Below, in pieces: positions 10,684-19,991 of a stretch of 64,000 nucleotides of DNA. Source of the stretch: Harmothoe impar (Eukaryota > Annelida > Polychaeta > Phyllodocida > Polynoidae). A program made the translations under genes and the position numbers. Under the pieces are notes generated by a model. That model was not told the DNA's origin and ran no database searches. It worked only from the letters and a program-made list of their open reading frames with translations. How positions within the stretch are numbered: the stretch's first letter is position 1; the number at the start of each line of letters is the position of its first letter. The stretch spans positions 4,888,703 through 4,952,702 of the forward strand of contig OX381705.1 of the NCBI GenBank assembly GCA_947462335.1, in the 5' to 3' direction.

Positions 10684-13600
10684 AGGGGGTAGTCCGAAAA
10701 GGCGAGCGGACAACCCCTGCAGATGAAGTACGCCAACATACCAGAGAGGTAGAGCCTAGTGAAATTCAGAAGACAGGAAGGGAATCAGGGGTGGCTTCGA
10801 GCTTTAGGAGCTCGGATGCCGGCCTGATTAACATTCCAGTCCATCAGTTGCCCGGCAATGAGGCAGGGAGGCCCATTACGGATAGGAACGAGGAAGTTGC
10901 GGCTGTCACAGACACCGTGTGGGTAGGGAGTACCCAGCTTTCCCCGGATCATCCATGTTTCGACCATTTGAAGAAACATGGCCTTGATCTGGCTGCTCCG
11001 AAGGATTTCAAACGCTTCACTGTAAACCCGTCTCCGCTGGGGGGGAGGCGGTGGTATGTGTCTGTTACTGTGGCCGGTAGGGCGGGCGAATTTTTAGTAG
11101 ATACGGGAGCTAGCCACTCCTTTATCTCCTCCAGATTCTATGCTCTTATGCCGGACAGTCGTGATAACTTCAAAACGAGGGTAAACGCCTGTTCGGCCGA
11201 TGGGTCGAGTATGCAGACGTATGGGCGCGCGTTCATACCTGTCCGAATTGGAGGGAAGGAGTATGTGGCTTCTCCCACCATTGCGGATATTGCAGACGAC
11301 GGTATACTGGGGTTGGATTTTTCGGCGTTGTATGACGCGGTCCTGAATCCTGGTACAGGGGTACTCCGAATAGAGCACCCGTACCGTGCGGTGGAGCAAT
11401 GTGTGCTCCGACAAGTATCGACAGTGGCAACGGTGGTCCAAACTGTTAAGATTCCTCCCGGACAGACGTGTGACGTGCTGGTCCGAAGCAAGGGGCTTAG
11501 GAGAGAGGAAGAAGCAGTTGTGGAACCGGATGTGGCCATGTTGGGAAGCATCGGTTTGACAGGCATGGATACCCTAGTGGGGGATGGTGCTTGGACCGTG
11601 GTGCCGGTTTCTAACCCCGGGTTGGAACCACGGTATCTTAGGAAAGATACAGTGTTGGGGAAGGTGTTCACCAGTGAGGCCGTAGTGTCCGCTGGACAGG
11701 TGAGCATGAAGGGTGACCCTTCTCCGACCCCTTTGAGTGAGGGACTCGAGAAAATGATATCCGAAACGGATCTGACGGATCGGATGGATCTCGACTCGCT
11801 AAGGAGGCTGGTAGTGAAGTATCAGGATGCATGGCAGGTGGAGGGGGAGCCGTTAGGCCGAACCGACAAAGTGTTGCATTCTATCAATACTGGAGATGCA
11901 CAGCCTTTCAAAATGCCTTACCGACGTTTGCCGTTGGGTAAGAAAGCTGTTGTTGAAGAACAAGTGAAAACCATGCTGGAACAGAAGGTTATAGTGCCTA
12001 GCACTAGTCCCTGGTCCAGTCCGGTTCAGATGGTTACTAAAAAGGATGGGTCTATCCGATTTTGTATCGATTATAGACGCCTGAATGGAGTAACCAAGAA
12101 AAATGCATATCCTCTCCCCCGAATTGATGAGACGCTGGACTCGCTGGGTGGGAACCAATGGTTCTGCACCCTTGATCTGCAGTCCGGGTATTGGCAGATC
12201 GGGATGAAGGAGGAGGATAAAGAGAAGACGGCTTTTACGAGTCACATTGGACTGTATCAGTTTGAACTGATGCCTTCCGGGTTATGCAACGCCCCGGCCA
12301 CATTTGAGGCTATGATGGAAACTCTGTTGAGTGATCTATTGTGGCGCAAGTGCTTGGTATACTTGGATGATGTCATTGTCTTCGGCAAGACGTTTGAGGA
12401 GTGTGCGTTGAACCTCGGAGAGGTGTTGGAACGAATTCGGTCCAATGGCTTGACATTAAAGCCAAAGAAGTGTGAACTTTTTCGGAAGTCCATGGTCTAT
12501 TTGGGCCGGATCATCTCCACCGAGGGTGTGCAGGCTGATCCGGCTAAACTGGAGACTGTGGAGACTTGGGAAGTTCCAAAAGGACCAAAGGATATCAGAT
12601 CCTTTCTAGGGTTCTGTTCCTATTACAGGGACTTCATCCCCGGGTTCTCGAGGGTGTCTCAGCCGCTTCAACGGTTGAGCCATTGGACTCCGGGGAGGAA
12701 AAAAGAACCCTTCCCATGGGGGATGGAACAGAATGCAGCCTTCAAAGAGATTAAGGCGTTATTCCGGACCACCCCGGTGCTGAGATACCCTACGGAGAAG
12801 GGGCATTTCATCCTTGACACTGATGCGAGCAATGAGAGCATCGGGGCCGCATTGTCCCAAATCCAGGACGGAGTAGAGGTCCCGTTGGCGTTCGCTAGTA
12901 ACAGTATGAACAAGGCACAGAGGAATTACTGTACTACCAAGCGAGAGTTGCTCGCAGTGGTGGTATACACGAAGAAGTTTCGGCACTTCTTATATGGAGG
13001 GAATTTCACACTTCGTACCGATCATTCGGCCCTCAGGTGGCTCCTTAATTTTAAGGATGCGGAGGGAATGATTGGTCGATGGTTGAATCACCTCAGCGAG
13101 TTCGGACTGGAGAACTCTCATATCCAGCACCGAGCGGGCACGAAGCATATTAATGCTGACTGCCTAAGTAGACGTCCGGTACGCCGTTGTGTGCGTTCGG
13201 AATGTGGGGATTGTGGTGCTCACAATGCTGTGGTAGCGAGTGTGCGTTTGCCTTATGATGGGTTGTTGCAAAACCTGTTGGATTGGTCCACCGACACTAT
13301 AAGGACGTACCAGATGGCCGATCCTACCATAGCACGACTGAGGGAGCTTGTCCCTACTGGGGTCTGTCCAGTGAGACCCGAAATATCGCTGGAAAACCGT
13401 GAAATGCGACGTTTCTTGGCACAGTTCCATGAACTGGAGGTCCGAGACTCGTTGTTGTGCAGGTGGAAGACTTGTCCCGGAAAGCGGAGGGTATTACAAA
13501 TGGTAATCCCTGCTGCCATGAGGAAAGACATCCTGTACTACTGCCACGGCCATTCCACTAGTGGGCATTTCGGAAAGAAACGCTCTTTGGAACGGCTGAG

Positions 13601-14450
13601 TCGGAGATATTACTGGCCCGGAATGTCTGGCGACCTTTTGAGGTGGATAGAGACATGTCCGGCATGTTGTTTAGGCAAGCCTGGTCCTGGACTAGGGAAA
13701 TTGCCACTGCAGCAGGAGCTATTCGGGGTGAGATTTGCTCGAATAGCCGTGGATATTATCAGTGGAGTGAAACCCACTCCGAAGGGTAATACGTGTATGA
13801 TGGTAGTCTCGGACTACTATACCAAATACACCCGAGTGTACCCACTAGAGGATCACACTGCTGCTACTTGTGCGGAAGCACTGGTGAAGGGGTGGATCCT
13901 CCATCTGGGGGCTCCCTTGATGTTACATAGCGATCAAGGGAGAGAATTTGAGTCCAAACTTTGGGCAGCTATGTGTCATCAGTTGGCTATATGCAAAACT
14001 CGGACCAATCCGTACCGACCACAGTCCGACGGGCAGGTGGAGCGGTTCAATCGGACCTTGATCCAGGTTTTGAAGCCATTAGTGAACTCCCATATGGATG
14101 ATTGGGATGATCAGTGCGAATTTGTGGTACATGCGTATAACAATACGGTCCACACTTCGACGAATTGCACACCAAACCTCTTGGTGTTCGGAGAGGACTT
14201 GATCATGCCGGCGGATTTGGTATTCGGGGTGGTAGGGATCAGTCCAGAAGCACCATGTACGGTGCTATTTGTAGAATCTCTAAGAGAGAGGTTCAAATTT
14301 GCCTACGAAACAGTTAGGGCTCATTTGCTCAAAGCTGATTCAGTCCGAAGCAGGGCGCATCCGGACGAGCCATGTGGCTCGGTTGCGTGCTTGGGCTGGA
14401 AGGGAGCTCACCCCGGAAACGGAGGTGGAAAAGGGAACTTCGGAGGCTAA
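10680..14450 (+). CDS. pol: Pol polyprotein: protease, RT, RNase H, integrase
   Basis: It is expressed as a Gag-Pol fusion by the -1 slip; the open frame extends back to 10608, inside gag, with no ATG start. The aspartic protease motif DTGA is at 11100-11111. Reverse transcriptase shows FCIDYRRLN and LDLQSGYWQI, and the catalytic YLDD at 12360-12371. RNase H begins with D at 12816 (LDTDAS). Integrase has an HHCC zinc finger with H at 13551 and 13566 and C at 13656 and 13665 (H-X4-H-X29-C-X2-C). Its DDE triad lies at 13752, 13932 and 14040, giving D-D35-E. All catalytic residues are present. The order puts it in Ty3/gypsy. After the integrase core the expected GPY/F-type C-terminal module is not seen, and the frame degrades to a Gly-rich end at 14450 while a basic tail is open in the +1 frame. 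Confidence 0.95.
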   Translation, partial: LEGVVRKGERTTPADEVRQHTREVEPSEIQKTGRESGVASSFRSSDAGLINIPVHQLPGNEAGRPITDRNEEVAAVTDTVWVGSTQLSPDHPCFDHLKKHGLDLAAPKDFKRFTVNPSPLGGRRWYVSVTVAGRAGEFLVDTGASHSFISSRFYALMPDSRDNFKTRVNACSADGSSMQTYGRAFIPVRIGGKEYVASPTIADIADDGILGLDFSALYDAVLNPGTGVLRIEHPYRAVEQCVLRQVSTVATVVQTVKIPPGQTCDVLVRSKGLRREEEAVVEPDVAMLGSIGLTGMDTLVGDGAWTVVPVSNPGLEPRYLRKDTVLGKVFTSEAVVSAGQVSMKGDPSPTPLSEGLEKMISETDLTDRMDLDSLRRLVVKYQDAWQVEGEPLGRTDKVLHSINTGDAQPFKMPYRRLPLGKKAVVEEQVKTMLEQKVIVPSTSPWSSPVQMVTKKDGSIRFCIDYRRLNGVTKKNAYPLPRIDETLDSLGGNQWFCTLDLQSGYWQIGMKEEDKEKTAFTSHIGLYQFELMPSGLCNAPATFEAMMETLLSDLLWRKCLVYLDDVIVFGKTFEECALNLGEVLERIRSNGLTLKPKKCELFRKSMVYLGRIISTEGVQADPAKLETVETWEVPKGPKDIRSFLGFCSYYRDFIPGFSRVSQPLQRLSHWTPGRKKEPFPWGMEQNAAFKEIKALFRTTPVLRYPTEKGHFILDTDASNESIGAALSQIQDGVEVPLAFASNSMNKAQRNYCTTKRELLAVVVYTKKFRHFLYGGNFTLRTDHSALRWLLNFKDAEGMIGRWLNHLSEFGLENSHIQHRAGTKHINADCLSRRPVRRCVRSECGDCGAHNAVVASVRLPYDGLLQNLLDWSTDTIRTYQMADPTIARLRELVPTGVCPVRPEISLENREMRRFLAQFHELEVRDSLLCRWKTCPGKRRVLQMVIPAAMRKDILYYCHGHSTSGHFGKKRSLERLSRRYYWPGMSGDLLRWIETCPACCLGKPGPGLGKLPLQQELFGVRFARIAVDIISGVKPTPKGNTCMMVVSDYYTKYTRVYPLEDHTAATCAEALVKGWILHLGAPLMLHSDQGREFESKLWAAMCHQLAICKTRTNPYRPQSDGQVERFNRTLIQVLKPLVNSHMDDWDDQCEFVVHAYNNTVHTSTNCTPNLLVFGEDLIMPADLVFGVVGISPEAPCTVLFVESLRERFKFAYETVRAHLLKADSVRSRAHPDEPCGSVACLGWKGAHPGNGGGKGNFGG

Positions 14451-14685
14451 ATTTGTACCTTTAGAAGGGGTGTCAGAGGATACCCCTAAGAGAGTGGTAC
14501 GAAAGAAGCTCCGGAAGACCGTGAAAAAGAAAGTCTCGGCAGGCGAAGGAAGAAGGGCCCGGAAAACTAAAATCAAGGCTGGAATTTTAGTTAAGAACGA
14601 GAGTCCTTCGGCCAGGTTACGAGAGGTGAACGGGAAACCCGTTCGGCGAAGCCCAAGGCTGGTGGCCAGAGGGGCGGTAACCTAG
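14299..14685 (+). other. Displaced C-terminal tail of pol in the +1 frame
   Basis: This frame has no ATG, so it is not an independent gene. From about 14370 it reads as a Lys/Arg-rich tail ending in RRSPRLVAR, the kind of basic end often found on gypsy Pol proteins. It overlaps the last 150 bases of the pol frame, where the pol frame translates into a low-information Gly-rich end. A one-base indel in this copy, a sequencing error or a +1 recoding event between about 14340 and 14400 would connect the two. I cannot tell these apart from one copy. Confidence 0.5.
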
Positions 14686-15269
14686 CTTGTTTACACAACG
14701 AGTGTGGTGTCCTGTGTTGTTTTATATGTTATATGTGTGCTACCAACAGGGGCGCTCAGAGTTGAATAGAAAAGAATATTGGAGTGCTCCCCGAGGGTGG
14801 TGGACGGATAATCCGGTGGGGTAATCTTCGATTTCCCATATTAATCCACTAATACTCCTGATGAACTCTTTATTCGAAGTATATTTTGACTTTTGCGAGC
14901 CGCCTACGTGGCAGTGTGATCCCCCGAGCCCGAGTTGCGGGCGGGAAAGGTCGTGACCTGATTAATCTATAATTGGGTCACACCGGGTAACGGGATCGCG
15001 TCCAATCACGCGAGACGCTGCGCATGCGCTTTGTTTTAAAAACAAAAGCGAGGGAACGCCATATTGATTTTGGGGCTCACCCGGATCAATCGTGCGTGCG
15101 GCAGCAGCGGAGAAGTCGGCGTTTTTGGGCAACTAGAAGAGTAGAAGAGTGATAAAAAGAGTAGGAACTGTGAGTACTCTTTCCTGGTCCGTCTAAGACA
15201 AAGAGGGAGACGGGGAACTAAGTGTTTCCCCGTCAAACTCCCGTCGTAAGACACTTGAAAGAAGTGAGG
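14686..15269 (+). other. Pol-ORF3 spacer of the retrotransposon
   Basis: This 584-base interval has no long frame. It contains an acceptor-like TACCAACAG ending at 14749 after a T-rich tract, and could carry the splice acceptor or internal promoter needed to express ORF3, which sits too far downstream to be read from the genomic RNA start. No firm regulatory site is recognisable. Confidence 0.4.
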
Positions 15270-18200
15270 ATGGCCGAGCAGCAGCTCCGCCAGTCCGAAC
15301 TCTCCGGTCACTCCGAGGTGGCATCCGCCACCGAGGAGCACATGGACGCTCAGAGCCCCAGTGGTGATGAGCTCAGTCAGACTCTGTCGGAACTACGAGT
15401 GGATCCGGCCGTGTCACCGATTCGGAAGTCTCCGTCACCCGAGGGTAGCGAGGACTCCGGAATGTTGCGAGGGATCGCCTACAGTGCAGTAGAATCGAAC
15501 CCCTCCGAGTCGACTGGACATCTCTCTCGGATGTGCAGTCTAAGTATTTCGCCGAGCCTCAAGAAGACAGTTACCAGGAAACTGTCTATGGGAGGCGACA
15601 GCGACTCCGACACTGCACGTCCGAGGACGCGCGGTGGCAAGGGTGCTACCCGAGATCGGTCCCGGTCGGCCGATGGCAAGGTTAGTACCAAGGCTCTCAA
15701 ACACGCAGGTGTTGGAAAGAAGCCTCTGGGGAAGGACGAGCCTAAGAAGCCCGATCCGAAGAAGCCTAGTACCCAGGGTACTAAGAAAGCGGATCCGAAG
15801 GTTGCCACTGCCACAGTAACCAAAGATTCGAAGACGGTCACTCCCAAGGCTCCGACTCCAAAGGTGCCAAAGGAACAAAAGAAAGCTGATCCGAAGCCAG
15901 CGGCTAAGGATCTGAAGAAGAAGGGACAGACGTCCGGCAGCAGTCAGGCTGTCAAGACTCCGGGCCCTCCTAAGTCAAACATCCCGATCCCTAGCAAGGA
16001 GAAGGATGCTGGAAAAGCAGTTGGAACGTCAGCTGCTCCGACTTCAGCCGTGGATGTGTTGTCCTTCTCGCGAGGGTTGGACAACAGCTCTGCAGTGGCC
16101 GCTACGGCCGCAGCCATGGCTGGTACGTCCGGGCACGGGGGAGCTCGTCCGAAAACGACAACTCACCCATCCGACACTAGGACTGAGGAGGCTATGGATG
16201 CATCATCCGCAGCTGAAACGGTCCGAGTTGTGCAGGAGGTGCTGTCCGGCATCACCTTCCAGCTACCTGCTCCAGTGGGGCAAAGAAAAGAAGTCCCCGT
16301 TCGGGTGGAGACGCCTCCTCAAGGAGCAGCCCCCGTCCGAGTGGAGACTCCTCAACAGCAAACCGAGCCCCGTCTGGAGCCATCCACTATGGATACTTCT
16401 GATGAGGCCGGCAAGCTGGACCAAGCCGCAGGCGGTGGTCCGGGTGGATCGGGGGTACCAGTAATCCCCCCAGTCCAACATGAAGTATGGGATAAGGAGG
16501 ACGCCGACGTCCCATCCCTGCTACGAGGAGCCATCATCGCACAGATGAGCAAGGATGAGATCAGGTCATTTGACTTGATCCAGATGAGAACCTTCCGGGG
16601 GCTGGACATTCTGTCCGACCGGTTCCCGACCTGGTTCCCGGCCCACGTGACGGCTGCAATGGAAGGCTTCAAAGACCAAGCTGCTAACGCTCGCTTGGTT
16701 GCTGAGACTGAAGGGCGCCCCGAACTACTCGCGGCCCTTGAATACGACCTGCAAACCGCAGAAGAATTCAAGGTCGTGCATAATCGGAAGGAGAAAAGGC
16801 GACATCTGACGCCAGCCATGAGGCTGGCCCGGAATATGGAGAAAAAGACTAACGAGTCTATTCTTAATGATACTCTGGAGGACGAGATTGTCCAACAGAG
16901 CACAGCTGCTACTAGAACTGCTGACACTAGTAAGATGGAGAAGGCCAGTCGTAGGCATCAATACCTACGAGAGACCATTCGGTTAACATCTCTGAATGCG
17001 GGTCAGTCCCCTGAAGAGGTGGATGAAGTTCTGAAGGGATTGGACAAGAACACAATCCCGGACAACGAACTACAGCTGTTGGTCCGGAATGCCCTCCGAG
17101 CCAACGCCGCTAGTGGGTTTCATTTCTTTAAACCCATGTGTATAAATGACTGTGTTAAAGATAAGCGGTCATCAAAGCTTCCGGAGGAGGTGGGGCCCGA
17201 CGGTCTCTCCGACGACGAAGAATGGATCAAACCTGATCCTTTAGACAAGTCGGTACAGCTGTACCACTTCGAATTGCTGGAGAAGGTCCGGACTGGTAGC
17301 ACCAAATACCATTCGCTCCTTCAGAAGGCAAAGTTGGCATGGGCAATGTCTAGATGGCATTCATTTAGTAAGTGCCCATTCAAAGCTTGTCGGGACATCG
17401 ACGAGACCCTGGAGAAACCCCGAACTTGGCCTACCAAGGTTCGGTATGCAAGACATCTTACCCGCTTTCATGTACGTCATTTCATGCGATATGACTGCCT
17501 GAGTGTGGGTTCGAAGGGCAGCAAGGGTTGTCCGAATGGGGGTCTGTTCTACACCAGAGCAGATATCATTCGACACCTTGCCAAGTTCCATGGCTTGGCT
17601 CTGGAGACCGCAGCGGAACGCATTCAGGCCGCTCACGCAGAAGTCTACTCCCATTTCGGGACCACGGTAGACAAGAATGACAACCTCGAGGTGGATTTTG
17701 GCACCAACGAGAAAGGGAAGGTGCGGGTATTCTACAAGGTAAACCCGGACCGCACGTATCTCCATGTACCGGAGGGCGAACTCTACGATGAATTCGAAGA
17801 GTATCAGCAGCGTACCAGTACGCGGAAGCGGCGAGCTCCGAGAAAATCCGACGGATCCTCGGAGCCCACCGATCCGAAGAAACAGAAAACGGACGAAAGG
17901 CAGTCCGTTATGGAGAAGGCAGATCCGGGGTACAAAGGACCGGCATTTACCTCTCGCACGACTGACTGGAAGTCGGGCCCCCAGGGCAAGCCACCTCGGC
18001 CAAGTCCGGAGGATCCGAACTCCAGTACGGGAGGGGCGTTCGTTGACGAATTCCCCAATATGGATTTGGTTCCGGGAGCAGAGTCACAGACTCTCACCCA
18101 GACGGGGAAGACCAAGGCTTCGGTGAAGCAAAAGCCGAAGCCAACACAGACTCCGGATCCCCCTCAGGAGGCTCCGGAGGGGCACCATGTCTTACGACTA

Positions 18201-18674
18201 AGGGGCCCTCCCTCGTTTCCTCCCGCCGACTTCAAGTCCTACGAAGCCGGACAGGAGGCCTTGGATCGGTGGCAGGATAACTTCCACCGATTACTAGCTG
18301 GCTTAAGTCAGGAGGTGGCGATGTTGTCGCTGGACACAGTGCATCATCTCCACCGGAGTGAAGTCGCTACTCAGAAAGCAGCGGCCATGGAGTCGGTTCA
18401 GGGGGAGCGTGAAGATGCTCGGACTGAACGAGTTGCTGCTAAATCCGAAAGGAAGAAGCAGAGGCTGGCAGTCAAGAACGCCGAGGAGAAACTGGACCAC
18501 GAACGTCGGAGGTTCAGAGACTGTTTCGCGCACGAGATGCACGAATGGGATGGGACTCGGGCTCAGATTGAGCTCTGGCTCCAGGAGTTAACGCTGGCGG
18601 AAGCTGCGTCAGACTCTGAGGACGAGGAGGCTGCGGCCCAGTCGAGTCCTAAAGACGACTCGGAGTCCGGATAG
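15270..18674 (+). CDS. ORF3: non-envelope zinc-finger/coiled-coil protein (1134 aa)
   Basis: Function unknown. I chose the ATG at 15270 (A at -3, G at +4); the frame extends 48 bases upstream without an ATG. The N-terminus is acidic and Ser/Pro-rich, followed by a Lys/Pro/Thr/Ala-rich basic stretch (about residues 130-240) with repeated DPKK-like steps, then two PVRVETP repeats (near 350-370). A predicted folded middle (about 410-560) and two C2H2-like fingers come next: C702-X4-C707-X21-H729-X4-H734 and C743-X10-C754-X14-H769-X4-H774. A basic nuclear-localisation-like cluster near 850-880 (RKRRAPRK, PKKQK), a charged coiled coil at about 1030-1090 and an acidic end complete it. It occupies the envelope position but shows no signal peptide, membrane span or Cys-rich ectodomain. 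Nucleic-acid binding or nuclear tethering is inferred. Word usage resembles gag and pol, so it is probably not a recent capture. Confidence 0.85.
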   Translation: MAEQQLRQSELSGHSEVASATEEHMDAQSPSGDELSQTLSELRVDPAVSPIRKSPSPEGSEDSGMLRGIAYSAVESNPSESTGHLSRMCSLSISPSLKKTVTRKLSMGGDSDSDTARPRTRGGKGATRDRSRSADGKVSTKALKHAGVGKKPLGKDEPKKPDPKKPSTQGTKKADPKVATATVTKDSKTVTPKAPTPKVPKEQKKADPKPAAKDLKKKGQTSGSSQAVKTPGPPKSNIPIPSKEKDAGKAVGTSAAPTSAVDVLSFSRGLDNSSAVAATAAAMAGTSGHGGARPKTTTHPSDTRTEEAMDASSAAETVRVVQEVLSGITFQLPAPVGQRKEVPVRVETPPQGAAPVRVETPQQQTEPRLEPSTMDTSDEAGKLDQAAGGGPGGSGVPVIPPVQHEVWDKEDADVPSLLRGAIIAQMSKDEIRSFDLIQMRTFRGLDILSDRFPTWFPAHVTAAMEGFKDQAANARLVAETEGRPELLAALEYDLQTAEEFKVVHNRKEKRRHLTPAMRLARNMEKKTNESILNDTLEDEIVQQSTAATRTADTSKMEKASRRHQYLRETIRLTSLNAGQSPEEVDEVLKGLDKNTIPDNELQLLVRNALRANAASGFHFFKPMCINDCVKDKRSSKLPEEVGPDGLSDDEEWIKPDPLDKSVQLYHFELLEKVRTGSTKYHSLLQKAKLAWAMSRWHSFSKCPFKACRDIDETLEKPRTWPTKVRYARHLTRFHVRHFMRYDCLSVGSKGSKGCPNGGLFYTRADIIRHLAKFHGLALETAAERIQAAHAEVYSHFGTTVDKNDNLEVDFGTNEKGKVRVFYKVNPDRTYLHVPEGELYDEFEEYQQRTSTRKRRAPRKSDGSSEPTDPKKQKTDERQSVMEKADPGYKGPAFTSRTTDWKSGPQGKPPRPSPEDPNSSTGGAFVDEFPNMDLVPGAESQTLTQTGKTKASVKQKPKPTQTPDPPQEAPEGHHVLRLRGPPSFPPADFKSYEAGQEALDRWQDNFHRLLAGLSQEVAMLSLDTVHHLHRSEVATQKAAAMESVQGEREDARTERVAAKSERKKQRLAVKNAEEKLDHERRRFRDCFAHEMHEWDGTRAQIELWLQELTLAEAASDSEDEEAAAQSSPKDDSESG

Positions 18675-19158
18675 GATTATCCTATCTTAGGACCCGATCA
18701 AGAAGAAGGGGGGGTATTTTAAATATACCAACCCTACATGTGAAAAACACTCTATTATAGGGTGTTCAAGGATCCGGACGAGAAGAAGCGGCAGGCTGGC
18801 TACGCAAGGAGTCAGTCTGCCAGGCAGAACGGACGGAGGAGGACGAGGAGATCCGGAGAGAAACCCAAAGCTCGGGACAGGAGTACACTACCACCATGGA
18901 TCTGATACGAGATGTTTTTTTATAAACTATATATATCAGGACCGAGTGCTCCTAATTATAAGTCCGAAGATCGCCTGGAGGCAGGACTTGGAATTTTTTT
19001 TTATATATACTACTATAAGCTCCCGAGCATGAGCTATGAACTTTCTCGTTCCGGTTAGTAGGAGCTGAATGTAGTAGGTTCTGAAAGCCGGGCGGAATGC
19101 ATCATCATCAACAGAGGATCCGGATCTTCGCTATAAAATCACGTATGATATCTTTTGT

Positions 19159-19228
19159 AATAATACTTTAATATGTTTCTAAAAACCTTAAGAGAAGTGA
19201 TAGTGTTTATCACTTATAAAGTATTATT
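19159..19228 (+). promoter_or_regulatory. Nested stem-loop, 12-bp outer stem
   Basis: AATAATACTTTA at 19159-19170 is exactly complementary to TAAAGTATTATT at 19217-19228. Inside it AAGTGATA at 19195-19202 pairs with TATCACTT at 19208-19215 around the loop GTGTT. The right sides of the two stems are separated by a single base, which would allow near-coaxial stacking. Confidence 0.6.
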
Positions 19229-19485
19229 CATTACGAGTGTAATTAGCTCGGGGTCTTGAAGGGACGAAATTTTTTTACTGTGATATTGTACTTTTTCAAG
19301 TGTTGTGTATACTATATGTATAGATTAACTCCATCTATCCTAGGGAATGGGGCGTAATTTTAATTACGATCTATATGTGTAGATATGTGTGTAATTAATA
19401 CCTTTTTGTGTTCAACAGTAACGTCATATTGTTTGTAAGGTATAACTTTAATAAACCCCTAAGGTGGTATTTATAAGATAATGCC

Positions 19486-19506
19486 AGTCCGAAGTGTTTT
19501 CGGACT
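19486..19506 (+). promoter_or_regulatory. Second 8-bp hairpin with loop GTGTT
   Basis: AGTCCGAA at 19486-19493 pairs exactly with TTCGGACT at 19499-19506 around GTGTT, the same pentaloop as in the inner stem at 19195-19215 although the stems differ in sequence. It lies 35 bases before the polypurine tract. Confidence 0.6.
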
Positions 19507-19540
19507 ATAACCTTAATTATTTACCTCCCGGTTATTATCT

Positions 19541-19552
19541 GGTAGGGGGTAG
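19541..19552 (+). promoter_or_regulatory. Polypurine tract
   Basis: GGTAGGGGGTAG directly abuts the TGTAGGGG start of the 3' LTR. It is the expected primer for plus-strand synthesis; two T interruptions are tolerated in many elements. Confidence 0.7.
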
Positions 19553-19991
19553 TGTAGGGGCTAGGGTTATACGGGGTTATTATATGACGAGTGCTGTTGG
19601 ATGCTGTGTTGCGAGCTCAGTCCGAACCCTTCAGTCCGACGGTAGGTGGCGACACCTACTCCGGGCTTGGGGTATGGACAGAGGTCGCTATAGGCTTCCG
19701 GTCTGCGTGTGCGCACGCAGGCTGGCTGCCTATATATACCCGGCATCTGACGGTACTCGTCGGTTACTCTGAGCCACGCTGGTGAAGAGACCCCGTGATC
19801 ATATCGGCTGCTTAGCCTACTGACCCGTTCCGAACTCTATAGGGAGTTCGCACACTTAGTGACTGCTTGTTTAGGTTTACCTGAATAAACCTGATATTGC
19901 AACCTGTAACACTTGATCCGAACTGTGTCGACTTTGTTCTTTAATTGATACTCTACCAATATCATAAAGATACGAAAGATCGTTTATTACA
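19553..19991 (+). repeat. 3' LTR (439 bp)
   Basis: It is the same length and, as far as I compared, the same sequence as 7462-7900. TATA box at 19731-19738 and AATAAA at 19884-19889; the latter would terminate the genomic transcript. Confidence 0.95.

Larger units (their letters stand above)
18675..19540 (+). other. Retrotransposon 3' untranslated leader with hairpins
   Basis: The region between ORF3 and the polypurine tract has no coding frame but is rich in T-runs and dyads. There is a 7-bp hairpin at about 18746-18766 (AACACTC with GGGTGTT), a nested structure at 19159-19228 and a further hairpin at 19486-19506. Such regions can hold packaging or export signals; that role is inferred only. 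Confidence 0.6.
7462..19991 (+). mobile_element. Complete Ty3/gypsy LTR retrotransposon with three ORFs
   Basis: Two 439-bp LTRs flank a 11.65-kb interior with a primer-binding site, gag, pol in the order protease, reverse transcriptase, RNase H, integrase (the Ty3/gypsy order), a third long ORF and a polypurine tract. The LTRs look identical throughout and the target duplication is intact, so the insertion is very recent. At 12.5 kb it is roughly twice the usual gypsy length, because of the long coiled-coil gag and the 1134-codon ORF3. One visible defect or peculiarity is the reading-frame change at the end of pol. All ORFs and the LTR share a taste for TCCGA-containing words, which suggests they evolved together. 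Confidence 0.95.

Noticed and set aside
11094..11707. Minus-strand frames inside gag, pol and ORF3 (for example 11138-11707, 16352-16927)
   Set aside because: They are complements of well-supported coding frames with no motif of their own.
15222..15269. ORF3 start at 15222
   Set aside because: The codon there is GTG. The first ATG in frame is at 15270 and has a good context. The same reasoning moved gag from 8005 (TTG) to 8110.
15270..18674. ORF3 as an envelope gene
   Set aside because: No signal peptide, hydrophobic span or Cys-rich ectodomain; composition is basic and charged with zinc-finger-like motifs.
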